From: Diplocarpon mali
Lineage: Eukaryota > Ascomycota > Leotiomycetes > Helotiales > Drepanopezizaceae
Length of the DNA: 22,484 nucleotides
Direction: 5' to 3'
Assembly: GCA_024741835.1 (NCBI GenBank)
Contig: JAENRP010000354.1
Coordinates: 1-22,484 of the forward strand
Made by a program: the position numbers and the translations under genes. Every line of letters begins with the position of its first letter. Position 1 is the first letter of the stretch. Under the pieces are notes generated by a model. The model was not told where the DNA came from, did no database searches, and worked only from the letters and a program-made list of their open reading frames with translations. Positions 1 through 9,387 of this stretch are shown one piece after another.

Positions 1-41
1 CCTCTCCCTCTCCCTCTCCCTCTCCCTCTCCCTCTCCCTCT
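1..41. repeat. CCCTCT hexanucleotide microsatellite
   Basis: About six to seven perfect copies of a six-base pyrimidine unit sit at the very edge of the window, just upstream of the first recognisable THG1 codons. It reads through as Pro-Leu in the THG1 frame, but there is no ATG. It most likely forms the pyrimidine-rich 3' part of an intron or the 5' leader of THG1. Confidence 0.9.
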
Positions 42-65
42 TTCATCTCGCACTACCAACGCCAG

Positions 66-1351
66 CTACAGATACGAATACGTCAAAGCCTTCGAGCAGC
101 CCGACTCGCTGATCCCCAACACCTGGATCGTGGTGCGCATCGACGGGCGCGGATTCCACAAGTACGTTTCCCACGCCCCCCTGGAAGTTGAAGTCCCGTT
201 CGGGAGTCAAGGGGGATGAAAAGAAAGAATGAATGAAGAAAGAAAGAGGGAAAGAAGGAAAATGGACTTATGAGTGAATGCTAGGTTCTCGGACAGGTAC
301 GCCTTCGAGAAACCGAACGATCGCCGAGCTCTGGATCTCATGAATGCGGCCGCTATGGCTGTCATGAACGAGATGCCGGATATCGTGATTGCGTATGGGG
401 TTAGCGACGAATACAGGTGCTCCCCTCCACCTCTTCCGCTTCTCTCGCATGCATGGGATTCGGACGAGATGGGCTGATTCGAGAGTAAATGAAAAGTTTC
501 GTATTCCATAGATCCAGCACGCTGTTCGAACGGCGGTCTAGGTATGACCGGCTCTCCTCTGGCTCTTCCCTGTACATCGACTGCAACTCGGAATGCTGAT
601 GCGGATCCAGCAAACTGGTGACGACGGTTCTGTCGACTTTCACCGCATACTATATCCATCTTTGGTCCGCACACTTCCTAGACGTGCCGCTCTCGGCGCC
701 CCTCCCGAGTTTTGATGGGAGAGCGGTCCAGTATCCGAGCGTGCAAAACTTGAGGGACTACATGAGCTGGCGACAGGTTGACTGTGAGTTCTCTCTCTGG
801 AGTGTGTGGTCTGGCTTGTTAGCTGACCGGAGAGGTCATATTAACAATCTTTACAATACGACGTTTTGGGCGTTGATCCAAAATGGCGGGTTTGATGCCA
901 AGGGCGCGGAGAAGGAGTTAGCTGTGAGTAGTCTGGTTCTAGGTGGGAAGATAAGACGGGTGCTGACCCTCCAGGGCTCGTTGGCGGCGGATAAGAACGA
1001 GATTCTGTTCTCGAGGTTCAAGGTCAACTACAATAACGAGCCAGAGATCTACAAGAAAGGCAGTGTAGTATTCCGAGACGTACGTCCTCCTGCTGACCAG
1101 CATCCAATCGTCCTAACAAGCCCCAGTACGAGCTAGTCGAGCCCGGAGCAGCACCAGAAATCACAGACGAAGGCTCAGTCCAGACCGTAGAAGAACTCGC
1201 TCTGTCCAAGACGCAAGAGGAGAAGGACAGGAAGCGGAGAGCTAAAGCGAGGATCACGGTTCACCATGTAGATATCATCCGGGACGAGTTCTGGGAGAGG
1301 AGACCCTGGCTATTGTCGAACAAGCCGGGCAAGATACCCAAGGAGCCTTGA
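66..1351 (+). CDS. THG1: tRNA-His guanylyltransferase Thg1, 5' end missing
   Basis: Thg1 adds the extra G at position -1 of tRNA-His by 3'-5' nucleotide addition, which histidyl-tRNA synthetase needs for recognition. Seven exons can be joined in frame: 66-161, 285-416, 497-541, 611-783, 835-923, 975-1079 and 1127-1351, with introns of 123, 80, 69, 51, 51 and 47 bp. They give about 287 residues. Visible family motifs are the metal-binding [10 protein letters not shown] near the start, the second acidic motif SDEYSF (created only after intron 2 is removed), [11 protein letters not shown] (created by intron 4 removal), SADKNEI-like AADKNEI, and NYNNEPE. The start codon is absent: no ATG lies in frame back to base 1, so the first exon (typically encoding M-A-N/K-S) lies outside, with a likely acceptor at 64-65. 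It ends 71 bp before the stop of the convergent TMA23-like gene. Confidence 0.95.
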
Positions 1352-1422
1352 ATTGTGAAAGCGCTGCAAGCGAATATATACCCCAACACGCCATGCTGAT
1401 GCCCAAACCCATGAGAGTATGA

Positions 1423-2205
1423 TTATTCCTTCCTCCGCCTCTTCTCCTTCGATTTCTCGGGCGCGGCTTCTCGTTCCTTTTGCAGGACAGCTTTGGCGAG
1501 CTTCCTCAGCCGCCGCCGTTCCTTGCGCGCCTCCTTTGTTTCTGATACTTCTGCATCTGCCAGCTCGACGTCTTTGCTTGCTTCTTGCGCGGGCCTGGAT
1601 TCCAGCTCTCGGAGCGCTCGTTTCGCTGCCCTCCTGGATTTCCGCTTTTCCTTTGTCTCGGAATCGTCGCTGCTCCTCTCCATCTGCTCGCTGGATTTGG
1701 ACGCTTCAATGACCAGTTCCTCCACCATTTCCGCCCTAGCAGCTTTTTTCGCAGCCCTCCTCTCCCTCCTCTCCCTCCTCTCCTCCTTACTCTCCCCCGG
1801 CTCTCTCTTCCTCTTCTTCGCCCTGCCTCTCTCACTTCCCGCGGGTATCTCAGCCGTTTCCTCGATCGTACCCCCTAGCATTTCCCCCCTTACGAAACTC
1901 GTGTACAGGCCGCCCTTACTCCCCACCCACTTCGCGCCCGCCTTCTGCACCATATCCAGCCCGCCACTCGTCACCGTCTGCGTGACCTTTCCCTCCTTCG
2001 AGGTATCTAGACCCTTCAGCGAGCTATCGAACGCGTTCATCCACCACATGTCGCTGGTACTGTGCTGTTTCTTGCCGATGCCTAGATTGTCGATTTTCTT
2101 CGACACGAGGAGTGGCCGCGAGAGGCCGATGGAGTTGTTGGTGGGATGCAGAGAATTTCCGGTCCCCCGCCATCCTTGGGAGGTGAGGAGCGCGTGGGCG
2201 TCCAT
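1423..2205 (-). CDS. TMA23: TMA23-like nucleolar G-patch protein
   Basis: This is a single-exon gene of 260 residues. The N-terminus (MDAHALLTSQGWRGTG, then GLSRPLLVSKKIDNLGIGKK) is a G-patch-like segment. It is followed by WWMNAFDSSLKGLD and GLYTSFVRGEMLGGTIEE, the pattern I recall from yeast Tma23, a 60S/40S biogenesis factor of the nucleolus. From about residue 125 the protein is highly charged, with many KKRKR/RRERR blocks and acidic Ser-Glu stretches ending in KEKRRRKE, as expected for a nucleolar localisation tail. Yeast Tma23 is shorter (about 210 residues), and the extra length here is in the basic tail. The start at 2205 is chosen because the family motif begins at the first Met. It diverges from the antiporter gene across a 295-bp gap. 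Assignment rests on remembered similarity, not on a search. Confidence 0.82.
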   Translation of the reverse strand: MDAHALLTSQGWRGTGNSLHPTNNSIGLSRPLLVSKKIDNLGIGKKQHSTSDMWWMNAFDSSLKGLDTSKEGKVTQTVTSGGLDMVQKAGAKWVGSKGGLYTSFVRGEMLGGTIEETAEIPAGSERGRAKKRKREPGESKEERRERRERRAAKKAARAEMVEELVIEASKSSEQMERSSDDSETKEKRKSRRAAKRALRELESRPAQEASKDVELADAEVSETKEARKERRRLRKLAKAVLQKEREAAPEKSKEKRRRKE

Positions 2206-2500
2206 TTTGTGGGGTGTGGGAGTTGGTGTAGAGGAGGAGGTTAGTCTGGGGATGTCACGGCGATTTTTCTTATCGGGGCCAAAAATTGATTGCTGGTAAT
2301 CTTAGCGTCAGAGAGAAAAAGTAGCTTACATAAGATGGACTCTTGAAATCAAGGTTCCGGGGCAGGCCTAACCCTTTCAAACTTCACCCATGCTTAAATC
2401 TCTCAAATACTATTCTACGCTGTTGTGACTTTGCTCATGATATCGGCTTCTTTCTCTGGATTTTCTATTTGCTTTGACTGCCGATGTTTGAGCACTCAAG
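2206..2500. promoter_or_regulatory. Divergent promoter region, TMA23-like / antiporter
   Basis: This 295-bp gap lies between the start codons of two divergent genes and must hold both promoters. It contains AT-rich patches but no motif that I can assign. Small ORFs crossing it are unsupported. Confidence 0.5.
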
Positions 2501-4110
2501 ATGCCATATCTTCCATATCACGAGCCAGGGATAACGACAATCCTCTCCTTGGCTTCGTTCCTTCTCGTGCTCAATATCATCCGATATGTCCTAGACAATC
2601 TATTATACTGTGGCATCATAGGTGAAATACTAATAGGAATCATCTGGGGACAACCTGTCGGCGGAACATCATGGCTCTCAGCGGGAACCCAAGAGGCAGT
2701 CCAAGCATACGGCTACCTGGGACTGATTGGGCTTGTCTTCGAGGGCGGGCTCAAGACGGACCTGGCACTTCTTCGAAAGACCGTATATCTCTCGATATCC
2801 GTCGCCACCGTTGGCCTTCTGATGCCTCTTGCTCTGTCCTTTATTCTCCTCGCGTTACCCTTCTCTGGTCGTTCTGGAACGACATATCCGAGTCCACTCG
2901 CAGCATTCTCTGCAGGAGCTTCGCTCTGCTCCACCTCTCTGGGTACGACATTTGCTATTCTGTCTTCGGCTGGGTTGCAAAGGACGAAGGTGGGTGTTGT
3001 GCTTGTGGGCGCTGCGATGATGGATGATGTCGTGGGACTGGTGATGGTCAATGTCGTGACCACGCTTGGATCTGGAGGGACTGGAGGCTGGCCGATTGCT
3101 CGGCCTATTGTGGCAAGCTTTGGGCTCTTCATTGCTACTCTCTTTCTCGCTCCGTATATGCTGAAGCCCGCGTGGAACTTCATCTCGGCATACACGGCCA
3201 ATGGAGCAGAGATGAATGTGCCGAGAGAGATTGGGAATTTGGAAGCGACCGCAAGAAGAATTTCCCGGACTCTGCCGCACCTGGGCTTCGTCTTGTCAAC
3301 AGCGGCTCTGGCCATATATGTTACCATAGCTGCATTCATCGATGGCTCTGTTTTGTTCGCCGCCTTTCTTGCGGGTGGTGTAGTCAATTTCCTCTGGAGC
3401 GTGCAATGCGAGGACATTGAGCAGCATGGTGGCGCGGCTGGAATGTACGCGCTGTATTACCAGGCGCCCATGGACTATATACTCGTCCCTTTCTTTTTCG
3501 TAAGTGTATCCTGTGCCTCTTCAGTTTTGCCGTTGGCGATGTCCTCCGCGGGCTTTGACTGAGCTCCTATATGACTAAATCCGCTGACCAGAAGCGATAG
3601 GCATCCATTGGATTTTCCATTCCACTCACAGACATGTTTACGGGATCTATTGTCTGGAAAGGAATCGTCTACTCGCTCCTGATGATCGTAGGCAAATGCC
3701 TGGTTAGCCTCGTCATATACCTTGAGTACGCCGCCAGGCTATGGTGTAATAGACAAAAGCCAGCAAGTCACGAGCCACCTGATCTTCAGCCAGAAGCAAA
3801 TCTACAAGTCCGCTCACCACAAGCAGAGCAAGATTCCTCCAAACCTCCGCATACCATAGCTCTGCTCGTCGGGCTTGCCATGACCGCCCGAGGCGAGATC
3901 GGGTTCTTGATCGCTTCCTTGTCGCAAAGCTCTGGCACTCTCACCTTGCAAGCACGAGCAGACAGTTATACGCACTCATCTAGAGAGGAGATCTTCCTTG
4001 TTATCATTTGGGCCGTTGTCATCTGTACGATTGTTGGCCCTATCGGTGTTGGGATTATTGTCCGACGAGTCAGACAGCACGATGCTTCCTCACTGGGTGG
4101 CTGGAACTAA
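2501..4110 (+). CDS. CPA2-type Na+(K+)/H+ antiporter
   Basis: This predicted polytopic membrane exchanger swaps monovalent cations for protons (Na_H_Exchanger fold, Pfam PF00999), acting in pH and cation homeostasis at an organelle or plasma membrane. There are two exons, 2501-3499 and 3601-4110, joined across a 101-bp intron (GTAAGT donor, CTGAC branch) to give 502 residues. Visible are about a dozen hydrophobic segments, FEGGLKTDL after the third, the CSTSLGTTFAILSSAGL re-entrant-like segment, the ion-binding pair in AAMMDDVVGLVM (about residues 168-179) and TARGEIGFLIASL near the C-terminus. A hydrophilic loop (about residues 380-415) is rich in Pro, Gln and Glu. The splice restores PFFFASIGFSIPLTDM, which supports the junction. 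It lacks the long cytosolic tail found in yeast Kha1. The exact cation and membrane cannot be read from sequence. The 3' end converges with the next gene 124 bp away. Confidence 0.88.
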
Positions 4111-4234
4111 GATCGGGCATGAAAGGGAAACAAATCTGCCATTTCTGTTTCCTTTAAGGAGAGACTGAGCATTTTGCCTCGCTCGTTGTACTAGTCCGCC
4201 CTTCAGTCATTCCATGATCAACTCGTTCCACCAT

Positions 4235-5461
4235 TTATTCACCCCCGTTCTGGACCCTGAGAACCTCTCTGCATGCCTTGACCTTTTTAAGGATCGAATC
4301 GTAACGCCAGTTACGGCCTCCCAGCAATGGTTCCAGACCTCTTGAAAGTCTCTCCATCACCCAGTGCATCTTTCCCAACCTCAGAAGCATAACTTTCCTC
4401 AGATGACTGGCCAGGATCTGCTTCCCAATCATCACCTCAACAGCAGTCATCATTTCCAACAAAGCCTCCAGGGTCTGCAGAGTATCCATCAGTCATGAGT
4501 CATCAAACGAAGAGCTGCGGGCAAGGACTTACAAACTTGAAAGCAGCGTCCAGACGGAACCTCTCGATGTTCTCGAAATGACTTCCATCTAGCCTAGCCG
4601 CCAGGGCAGTTTTCTCTCCTTTGCCAACAACATCCTCAATCAAGCCAAAGAACTCAGGGCATTGGAAGAAGAGCTTCTGTTTGAGCTTGCTCATGATTCT
4701 GCCAGACGTCTTGTCAGCCTTGATGGATGCGACAACCTGCTCTGCGGCATCCCGGATTTCTGACAACTCTCCCAGACCTGGTCCCGGTGCTTCGCTTGTG
4801 TCAAAGGGGTTCTCCTTTGATAGAGTCAGTCATTGCTTTCTGTGAAGTGACGCGTTCAGAATGGTCCGAGTCTGTCTGGGTTGGGTCGTGGGGCAAACAT
4901 CTCCTTTGAAATGAGCATATGGAGAATGAGACTTACATAGGTACCAAAGGGGTTCGAAAGAGCTGGGACAGGCACCGGAGACTGAGAGGCAACTGGAGCC
5001 GACACTGGACCTGGAGTCAACGGGTTGGCAGTCGGTGCAGAAGTCGAATAAGGGGTCGCAGTGATAGCACTATCTGATTGATACGCACTATCTGACTGAC
5101 GAGCGCCTTGAACTCCAGCATCTGTGTAATGACTGCGATATGACTGTGCACTAGCATATGACTGTTGGCCGCTATAGGATCGTTGACTGCCGTACGGTTG
5201 ATGAGTGCTGTACAACTGCGATTGCTGGGAGCTGTTTGACAGGTGAGCAGAATCTGGGTGATAAGCGACTGAGGCCTTAGCATTAGACCGATGATGATTT
5301 GCACGGGGAGTAGCAGCACCACTGGTAGAGACGCTGGCGTCAATCAGAGGAGCAGAGTTACTTGGACCATCGCGAGCAAGGAGACTGGCAGGATCGCGGC
5401 TGTCGCCAAAGGTGTCTCCTCGCTCATCAGCGGAGTAGATGCTATCGGAATAACGAGACAT
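4235..5461 (-). CDS. Unrecognised protein with Ser/Gln/Tyr-rich N-terminus and NPF motifs
   Basis: Three exons (5461-4937, 4814-4533, 4474-4235) join in phase 0 across introns of 122 and 58 bp with GTAAGT donors, giving 348 residues. I do not recognise the family. Residues 1-175 are low complexity: acidic and Ser-rich first (SRYSDSIYSADERGD), then repeats of Gln-Ser-Tyr such as SGQQSYASAQSYRSHY, then Pro/Ala/Val-rich sequence. Two NPF motifs flank the first intron (SNPFGTY and ENPFDTS); NPF is the known ligand of EH domains in endocytosis adaptors. The rest (about residues 185-348) is a compact, mostly helical region with SEIRDAAEQVVASIKADKTSGRIMSK-like charged helices, FFQCPEFFGLIEDVVGKGEK, and a basic C-terminus. 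No signal peptide or membrane span is visible. Both introns have good branch sites (ACTGAC, ACTGATG), so the model is well supported even though the function is unknown. Confidence 0.78.
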
Positions 5462-6515
5462 CTTAGTGAGATCGGCGGTTGTAGTTTGCAGTTGTCAGGT
5501 CTGGAGATGGAGATTCCGAAAGTATAGAAAAAGTGAACTGAGATCGCGAAATGGGGGGCTCGCTCGCTTAGCTTATTCACTGTCAACAACAAGTTCACCT
5601 TTCAATTGGAGACTCGTCAGGTGCTTTTTATCCTTAGTATCATCAAGCGCAAGGAGCGCAAATCCACAGGCGCGTTGATATCAGCGATCAGGGCGCAATA
5701 GCCTGGGTATTGCAACGGGTCAACCATTGATATGTGCTCGCCCATCCTCTCAAGGCGGTGATTCACGTCGCTACGTACTTGACGCGATCATGGTTGGGAG
5801 TTCTGCAGACGATATTGGGATTGGCATTTGGATTTCTGGCATCGGATCAGAGCCCCTAGGATTATCCTCGAGACATCACATATCTCTTGGGTCGACTGCC
5901 AGGATATTGCAGAGCCGGTCTGGAGTAGCAGTATATCTATGTATACTAGAAGGAGGCGCCTACTAGCGCCAGGTTTGACTTATAACTATTATTTTCACCA
6001 ACCTGAACCGATTCTGGAGATGCGAGACGTAAACACGCATTCCTCGAACTGCTCCGAGCTGAGTGCGCATCTCGGCCGTATCTATTATCAACGTCTCTTC
6101 CACGGAGGCACCTGTAGCCGCCATGTCTAGCCAAGCGTCTTGTCGAGCAGCTAAAGCGCGTCCAGCTATCTCCTCTGACTGTGTGCAACCAGAAAATCCG
6201 AGAACCCGAGGAAATGAAGGCCGGGAGAGGGACTAAGACAGCCGCCTTGGCTCTGGATATCCGCGGATACCGTTTCGTTGTGTCGTCGATTTTGTCGGAG
6301 CCTAACTAGGGAAACACTTGGAGCGAAGGGTAGGCAGTAAATCTCAATACATATTTGTGAGGAATTCTCGGGCAAGTGGGATGGGACGAGTCACACGCAT
6401 TGGCGTTAGGTGGGATTTGTCTTGATCATGGGACGTATTGATGATATCTCGCATTCATCCTGCTAGAATCAAGAAGAGTTCGCGAACAAAATGTGTTATG
6501 ACTTGCTACCAAAGT
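5462..6515. other. Upstream region with one doubtful coding candidate
   Basis: This stretch lies upstream of the minus-strand gene starting at 5461 and contains its promoter. Base composition is mixed, and no reading frame stays open long enough to be a clear gene. The only candidate I can support is listed separately at 5788-6124. Nothing else recognisable was seen. Confidence 0.4.
5788..6124 (-). CDS. Doubtful small gene or gene remnant
   Basis: An ATG in good context (AGACATGG) at 6124 opens a frame beginning MAATGASVEETLIID and continuing TAEMRTQLGAVRGMRVYV. If a 43-bp intron (5960-6002, weak GTTGGT donor, GTAG acceptor) is removed, the frame continues in phase as RRLLLVYIDILLLQTGSAIS and then a Cys-containing tail (ICDVSRIILGALIRCQKSKC), stopping at 5788. 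The joined product is 97 residues. Amino-acid composition looks more protein-like than the shadow frames nearby, and the frame is open upstream of the ATG to about 6235, so this may be the 3' part of a longer, decayed gene. I do not recognise a family. The weak donor and short length keep confidence low. Confidence 0.3.
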
Positions 6516-6914
6516 CTACGAATACTTCGCAGAGCCCCCGAGCATCCCCATAATACTCCCCAGGCGAACGGCAACAGACCTCGGAAGCTCGTTGCCCTCG
6601 AAATGACCAGGCCAGTTCCGAGCAGAGGGCGACACAACTTTCCCCAGATCCTTGCAGACAGAAGCCGACACGCGCGAGTCCTTTGGAAGAGCCTGCTCGT
6701 CAACTGTAACCAAGATCTCCGTCAGGCAGAACCTACATTGCCGAATGTGAGTCCCGTTCGCGGCCCGGCCAGAGATGAAGTTCGGCTCCTGATCCGCTAT
6801 TGTGGCGAAGAGCTGGCCCGTCTTCCAGTGCTTGCACGGCCGGAATTCCTCGAACCAGCGGGGTATCTGTATCGCCGGATCTCGAATCGCGAGGGCGTCT
6901 CGTAGAGTGCGCCG
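6516..6914 (-). pseudogene. C-terminal part of a fungal F-box-type protein, probable remnant
   Basis: An open frame of 132 codons without a start Met begins right after a good intron acceptor (CTGAC, CTAAC, then CTCTCAG at 6915) and stops at 6516. Its order of motifs, PRWFEEFRPCKHW, then HIRQCRFCLTEI, VTVDEQ, and KDLGKVVSPSARNWPGHF ending near LGSIMGMLGG, resembles the C-terminal region I recall in the large fungal F-box families (CxxC-T-E followed by an LG-x-G-x-x-P segment and a W-x-x-H). No F-box or start codon was found upstream: the 6915-7140 sequence has stops in all minus-strand frames and no well-phased donor. It may be the last exon of a degraded gene, or an exon of a gene whose other exons I could not join. 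Confidence 0.45.
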
Positions 6915-7535
6915 CTGAGAGTTAGAGTCAGATAAAGACTAGTTATGACCGTCAAAACGTGTACATTTCATTGTGGCAGCGCTCAGGAGAGTTTCCATCA
7001 GCAGATATGAATGTTGGCTTAATGGCGAGTTTTGGCATCGTTCAGGAAAATGTCTGGGACTACTCAAGAATTGACGTGCCTCATGTCACCGCCGTCCTGC
7101 AAAGTTATTGCATTCACAACGACTGATATTATTTTCGATCATAACTCAACCGGTCAAGATCTCCTTGCACCTTAACTATATCCTAAAATTTGGAGAACTT
7201 GAACGGGTAAAGTAGCTTTCAAGTGTTTCGCCGTCTCTTTTTGGAAATGGCTCGCTGAAATTGATGTTCAGAAAGACGTCTTCGCCAACACCTTGAGCCC
7301 ACCAAAGTGCCAATATTCACCGCGAGGATATCCATGACTATTACCAGAAGGCTCAATTTTAAGCATTGTTGTTCTCTCTGGTCCAGCATCTCTCTCTGAC
7401 CCCATCGGGTAGCACCAATCCCATCTTAGTCCTTTCGAATAGCCTCACCTCCGGTCCCCTCGCCCCCGTCTGGCACACCGACACCAACTTCGAACCATCT
7501 GCTTTCAAGACAGTCTCTCTGATTTCCCGCAGAAT
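6915..7535. other. Stretch with broken coding-like frames on the minus strand
   Basis: No intact gene. Minus-strand frames between about 7535 and 7140 look coding in pieces: one reads RWFEVGVGVPDGGEGTGG, the next WDWCYPMGSERDAGPER through GYPRGEYWHFGGLK, and a third GEDVFLNINFSEPFPK through TLESYFTRS. They are separated by apparent single-base frame changes rather than by good introns. From 7140 to 6930 I see nothing recognisable. Confidence 0.35.
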
Positions 7536-8385
7536 TCAGACATAGATCTTCAGCTGAGTACTCTTCTCGCGTCGCCACTTCTCACAAACAGGCAGCAGAT
7601 CGTGTTCCTCGATCGGCTCAGAGAAGACCCCATTGACGTGGTACCCGGCATGTAATGTCTGCGTATTGGCGAGCCAAAGCTTGGGTAGCATATACTTGAG
7701 GTTGATTCTCGTGCCCGTAATGAAGTTGCGAGTTTTGGTCTCGACGAACGAGGAGGCAGCGACGGAATGAGCGGCTTGTATGATCTTGACGCTGCCATCT
7801 GGAAGCAGCGACGAGGGATCGCTACCGTGAGCTTCAGCTTTGTCCAACGGGTCATACTTTGGATTTTCGATGGACTGCTCACCTGTCGCTTCCAGATATC
7901 CTGCCAGCTCGTAGCTCATCAGGAGTTGCATCCCGCCAATCTCGAAGTGACCTACAGCATGGCTACTCGAGCTCTCCTTCAAGCCCTGCTCGTAACTCTT
8001 GAACGCATTCTCCAATCCATGCCCATTTGCAGCACCCCATAAGCCATACAGCAGCACCTTGACTCCGCAGAACTCCCAGCGTGAGAAGAATACGGTGTTC
8101 TCCTCGATGTCGATGTCGATGCGCCAGCTTTCCAAAGGCCGAGTCTTGGTATTAATCTTCGCCGATGCGGATTTGCCATTTCGGTCTTGACTGGCAGCGA
8201 AGGGGAGGCGTTGCGGGTTCCATTTTGCTGGGCATTCTGAAGTAGACGTAGGAAGATGTTAGTATGGTAATAAAGTAGAATACAACAAGAGCGAACTCAC
8301 CGGGAACAAATATGGAGGGCTCTTCACTCTCTTTCCAACCATAAGACGCAGGCTGACCCTGATACTTCAGAGACACCTCCGACAT
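7536..8385 (-). CDS. Unrecognised two-exon protein
   Basis: Exons 8385-8301 and 8236-7536 join across a 64-bp intron (GTGAGT donor, ACTTCAG acceptor), giving 261 residues starting MSEVSLKYQGQPASYGWKES. The join restores the frame through ECPAKWNPQRLPF into a long second exon. The central part alternates hydrophobic and charged residues (SWRIDIDIEENTVFFSRWEF, GVKVLLYGLWGAANGHGLEN), suggesting a beta-rich fold followed by helical sequence near FKSYEQGLKE. Later segments include GSVKIIQAAHSVAASSFVET and LHAGYHVNGVFSEPIEEHDL. No signal peptide, membrane span or catalytic motif is evident, and I cannot assign a family. The stop at 7536 is followed by more coding-like sequence in other frames, so the C-terminus may be shortened relative to relatives. 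Confidence 0.7.
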
Positions 8386-9387
8386 AGTTAACAGCAGCTC
8401 CTACTTTGGAAGCTTAATGGTAGATACCAACCCCCCCAGTGTCTTACATGAGCGCTTAATATAGTGCATCGTGTTCTTTCTTAATGTTTCCGTAGGATAA
8501 GCCCAAGCCGCTTCCCCTCATGCCGCGCCGATATTTGGTGTTTTGGTTTTGCATTTCTGAACCTGTATGTTGCTACCAGCCCGGTAGATTAAAGAGACTC
8601 AAAGACAGAAATCAAATGTTGGGGATGGGTATTAAAAGCTGGCCAGGTGAATCAAAACAAAGCGAGAGATTCAAATTGCATCTTAAGGGCTGTGTTTTCT
8701 CAACGCTGCCAATGTATTCACCGGAGTAGATGATGTTCAATAACTGTGATTGCCAGAACCACCTTGCTCGGCCTAGGCAGAAATGAATTGAGTCAAACTG
8801 TCAACATATTTATTCTCAAAGCATGCCCACTCGCTTCTGCTTTTCGGGTAAATATATCAGGAAACACGGTCAAAAGTGGATAGTCAATTCATAAATTGAT
8901 TTTACCAGCACGCAGTACGTCAGTAAAAAAAGAAATTGGCTTCATGGCTAAAATATTAGCTACCTCACGACATTCATATCCAAGCTCAAGTGTAGATTGG
9001 TAGGACTGTCTAGTCCAGTGACACCCGCATCCACTAAACATACCGTTCTCACCCCAGCAGCAACTGGAATCACGGTTCTATTTTCGTTCGAAAATACGCA
9101 ATATCTCACCAAAGATATCATCGACTGAGAAGCGAGGTAAATTGAATTTCAACTCACAAAATTGAACTCGCAAAGTCAGTGACAAAATATGCCATCAGCC
9201 GAAACGCCATCAGCCTACTAAACAGCCACTTTATTTCCAAGATGACCAATCCGTGAGCCAACTCCATAGCTATGCACAAGCCGTACTTTCCCGAATATTG
9301 CGAAATCACAGATAGCATTGATAATACCATCAGTAAACACCCATCCATGCACATTCCCATAACCCGGATCGACTGAAGTCATAGCAG
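8386..9387. other. 1-kb gene-free stretch between RAD50 and the 8385 gene
   Basis: This holds the 3' flank of RAD50 and the upstream region of the gene starting at 8385; both are read leftward. It is AT-richer than its surroundings, especially 8700-9180. Short frames occur on both strands, including a 54-codon minus-strand frame 9382-9218 that opens five bases after the RAD50 stop, but none shows family motifs. No RNA gene or repeat was recognised. Confidence 0.5.

Noticed and set aside
1..41. Telomeric repeat
   Set aside because: The unit is CCCTCT, not CCCTAA, and it directly precedes THG1 coding sequence.
1493..2299. 268-codon plus-strand frame opposite the TMA23-like gene
   Set aside because: It is an antisense shadow of the Lys/Glu/Arg-rich tail (read as Ser/Leu/Phe-rich), with no family motif.
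6190..6290. Nudix-like reading (SRAKAAVLVPLPAF) on the minus strand
   Set aside because: Superficial resemblance over about 15 residues only. No Nudix box (GX5EX7REUXEEXGU) follows in any frame.
7484..7500. GGTTCGA T-loop-like sequence on the minus strand suggesting a tRNA
   Set aside because: No acceptor, D-arm or anticodon arm could be paired around it.
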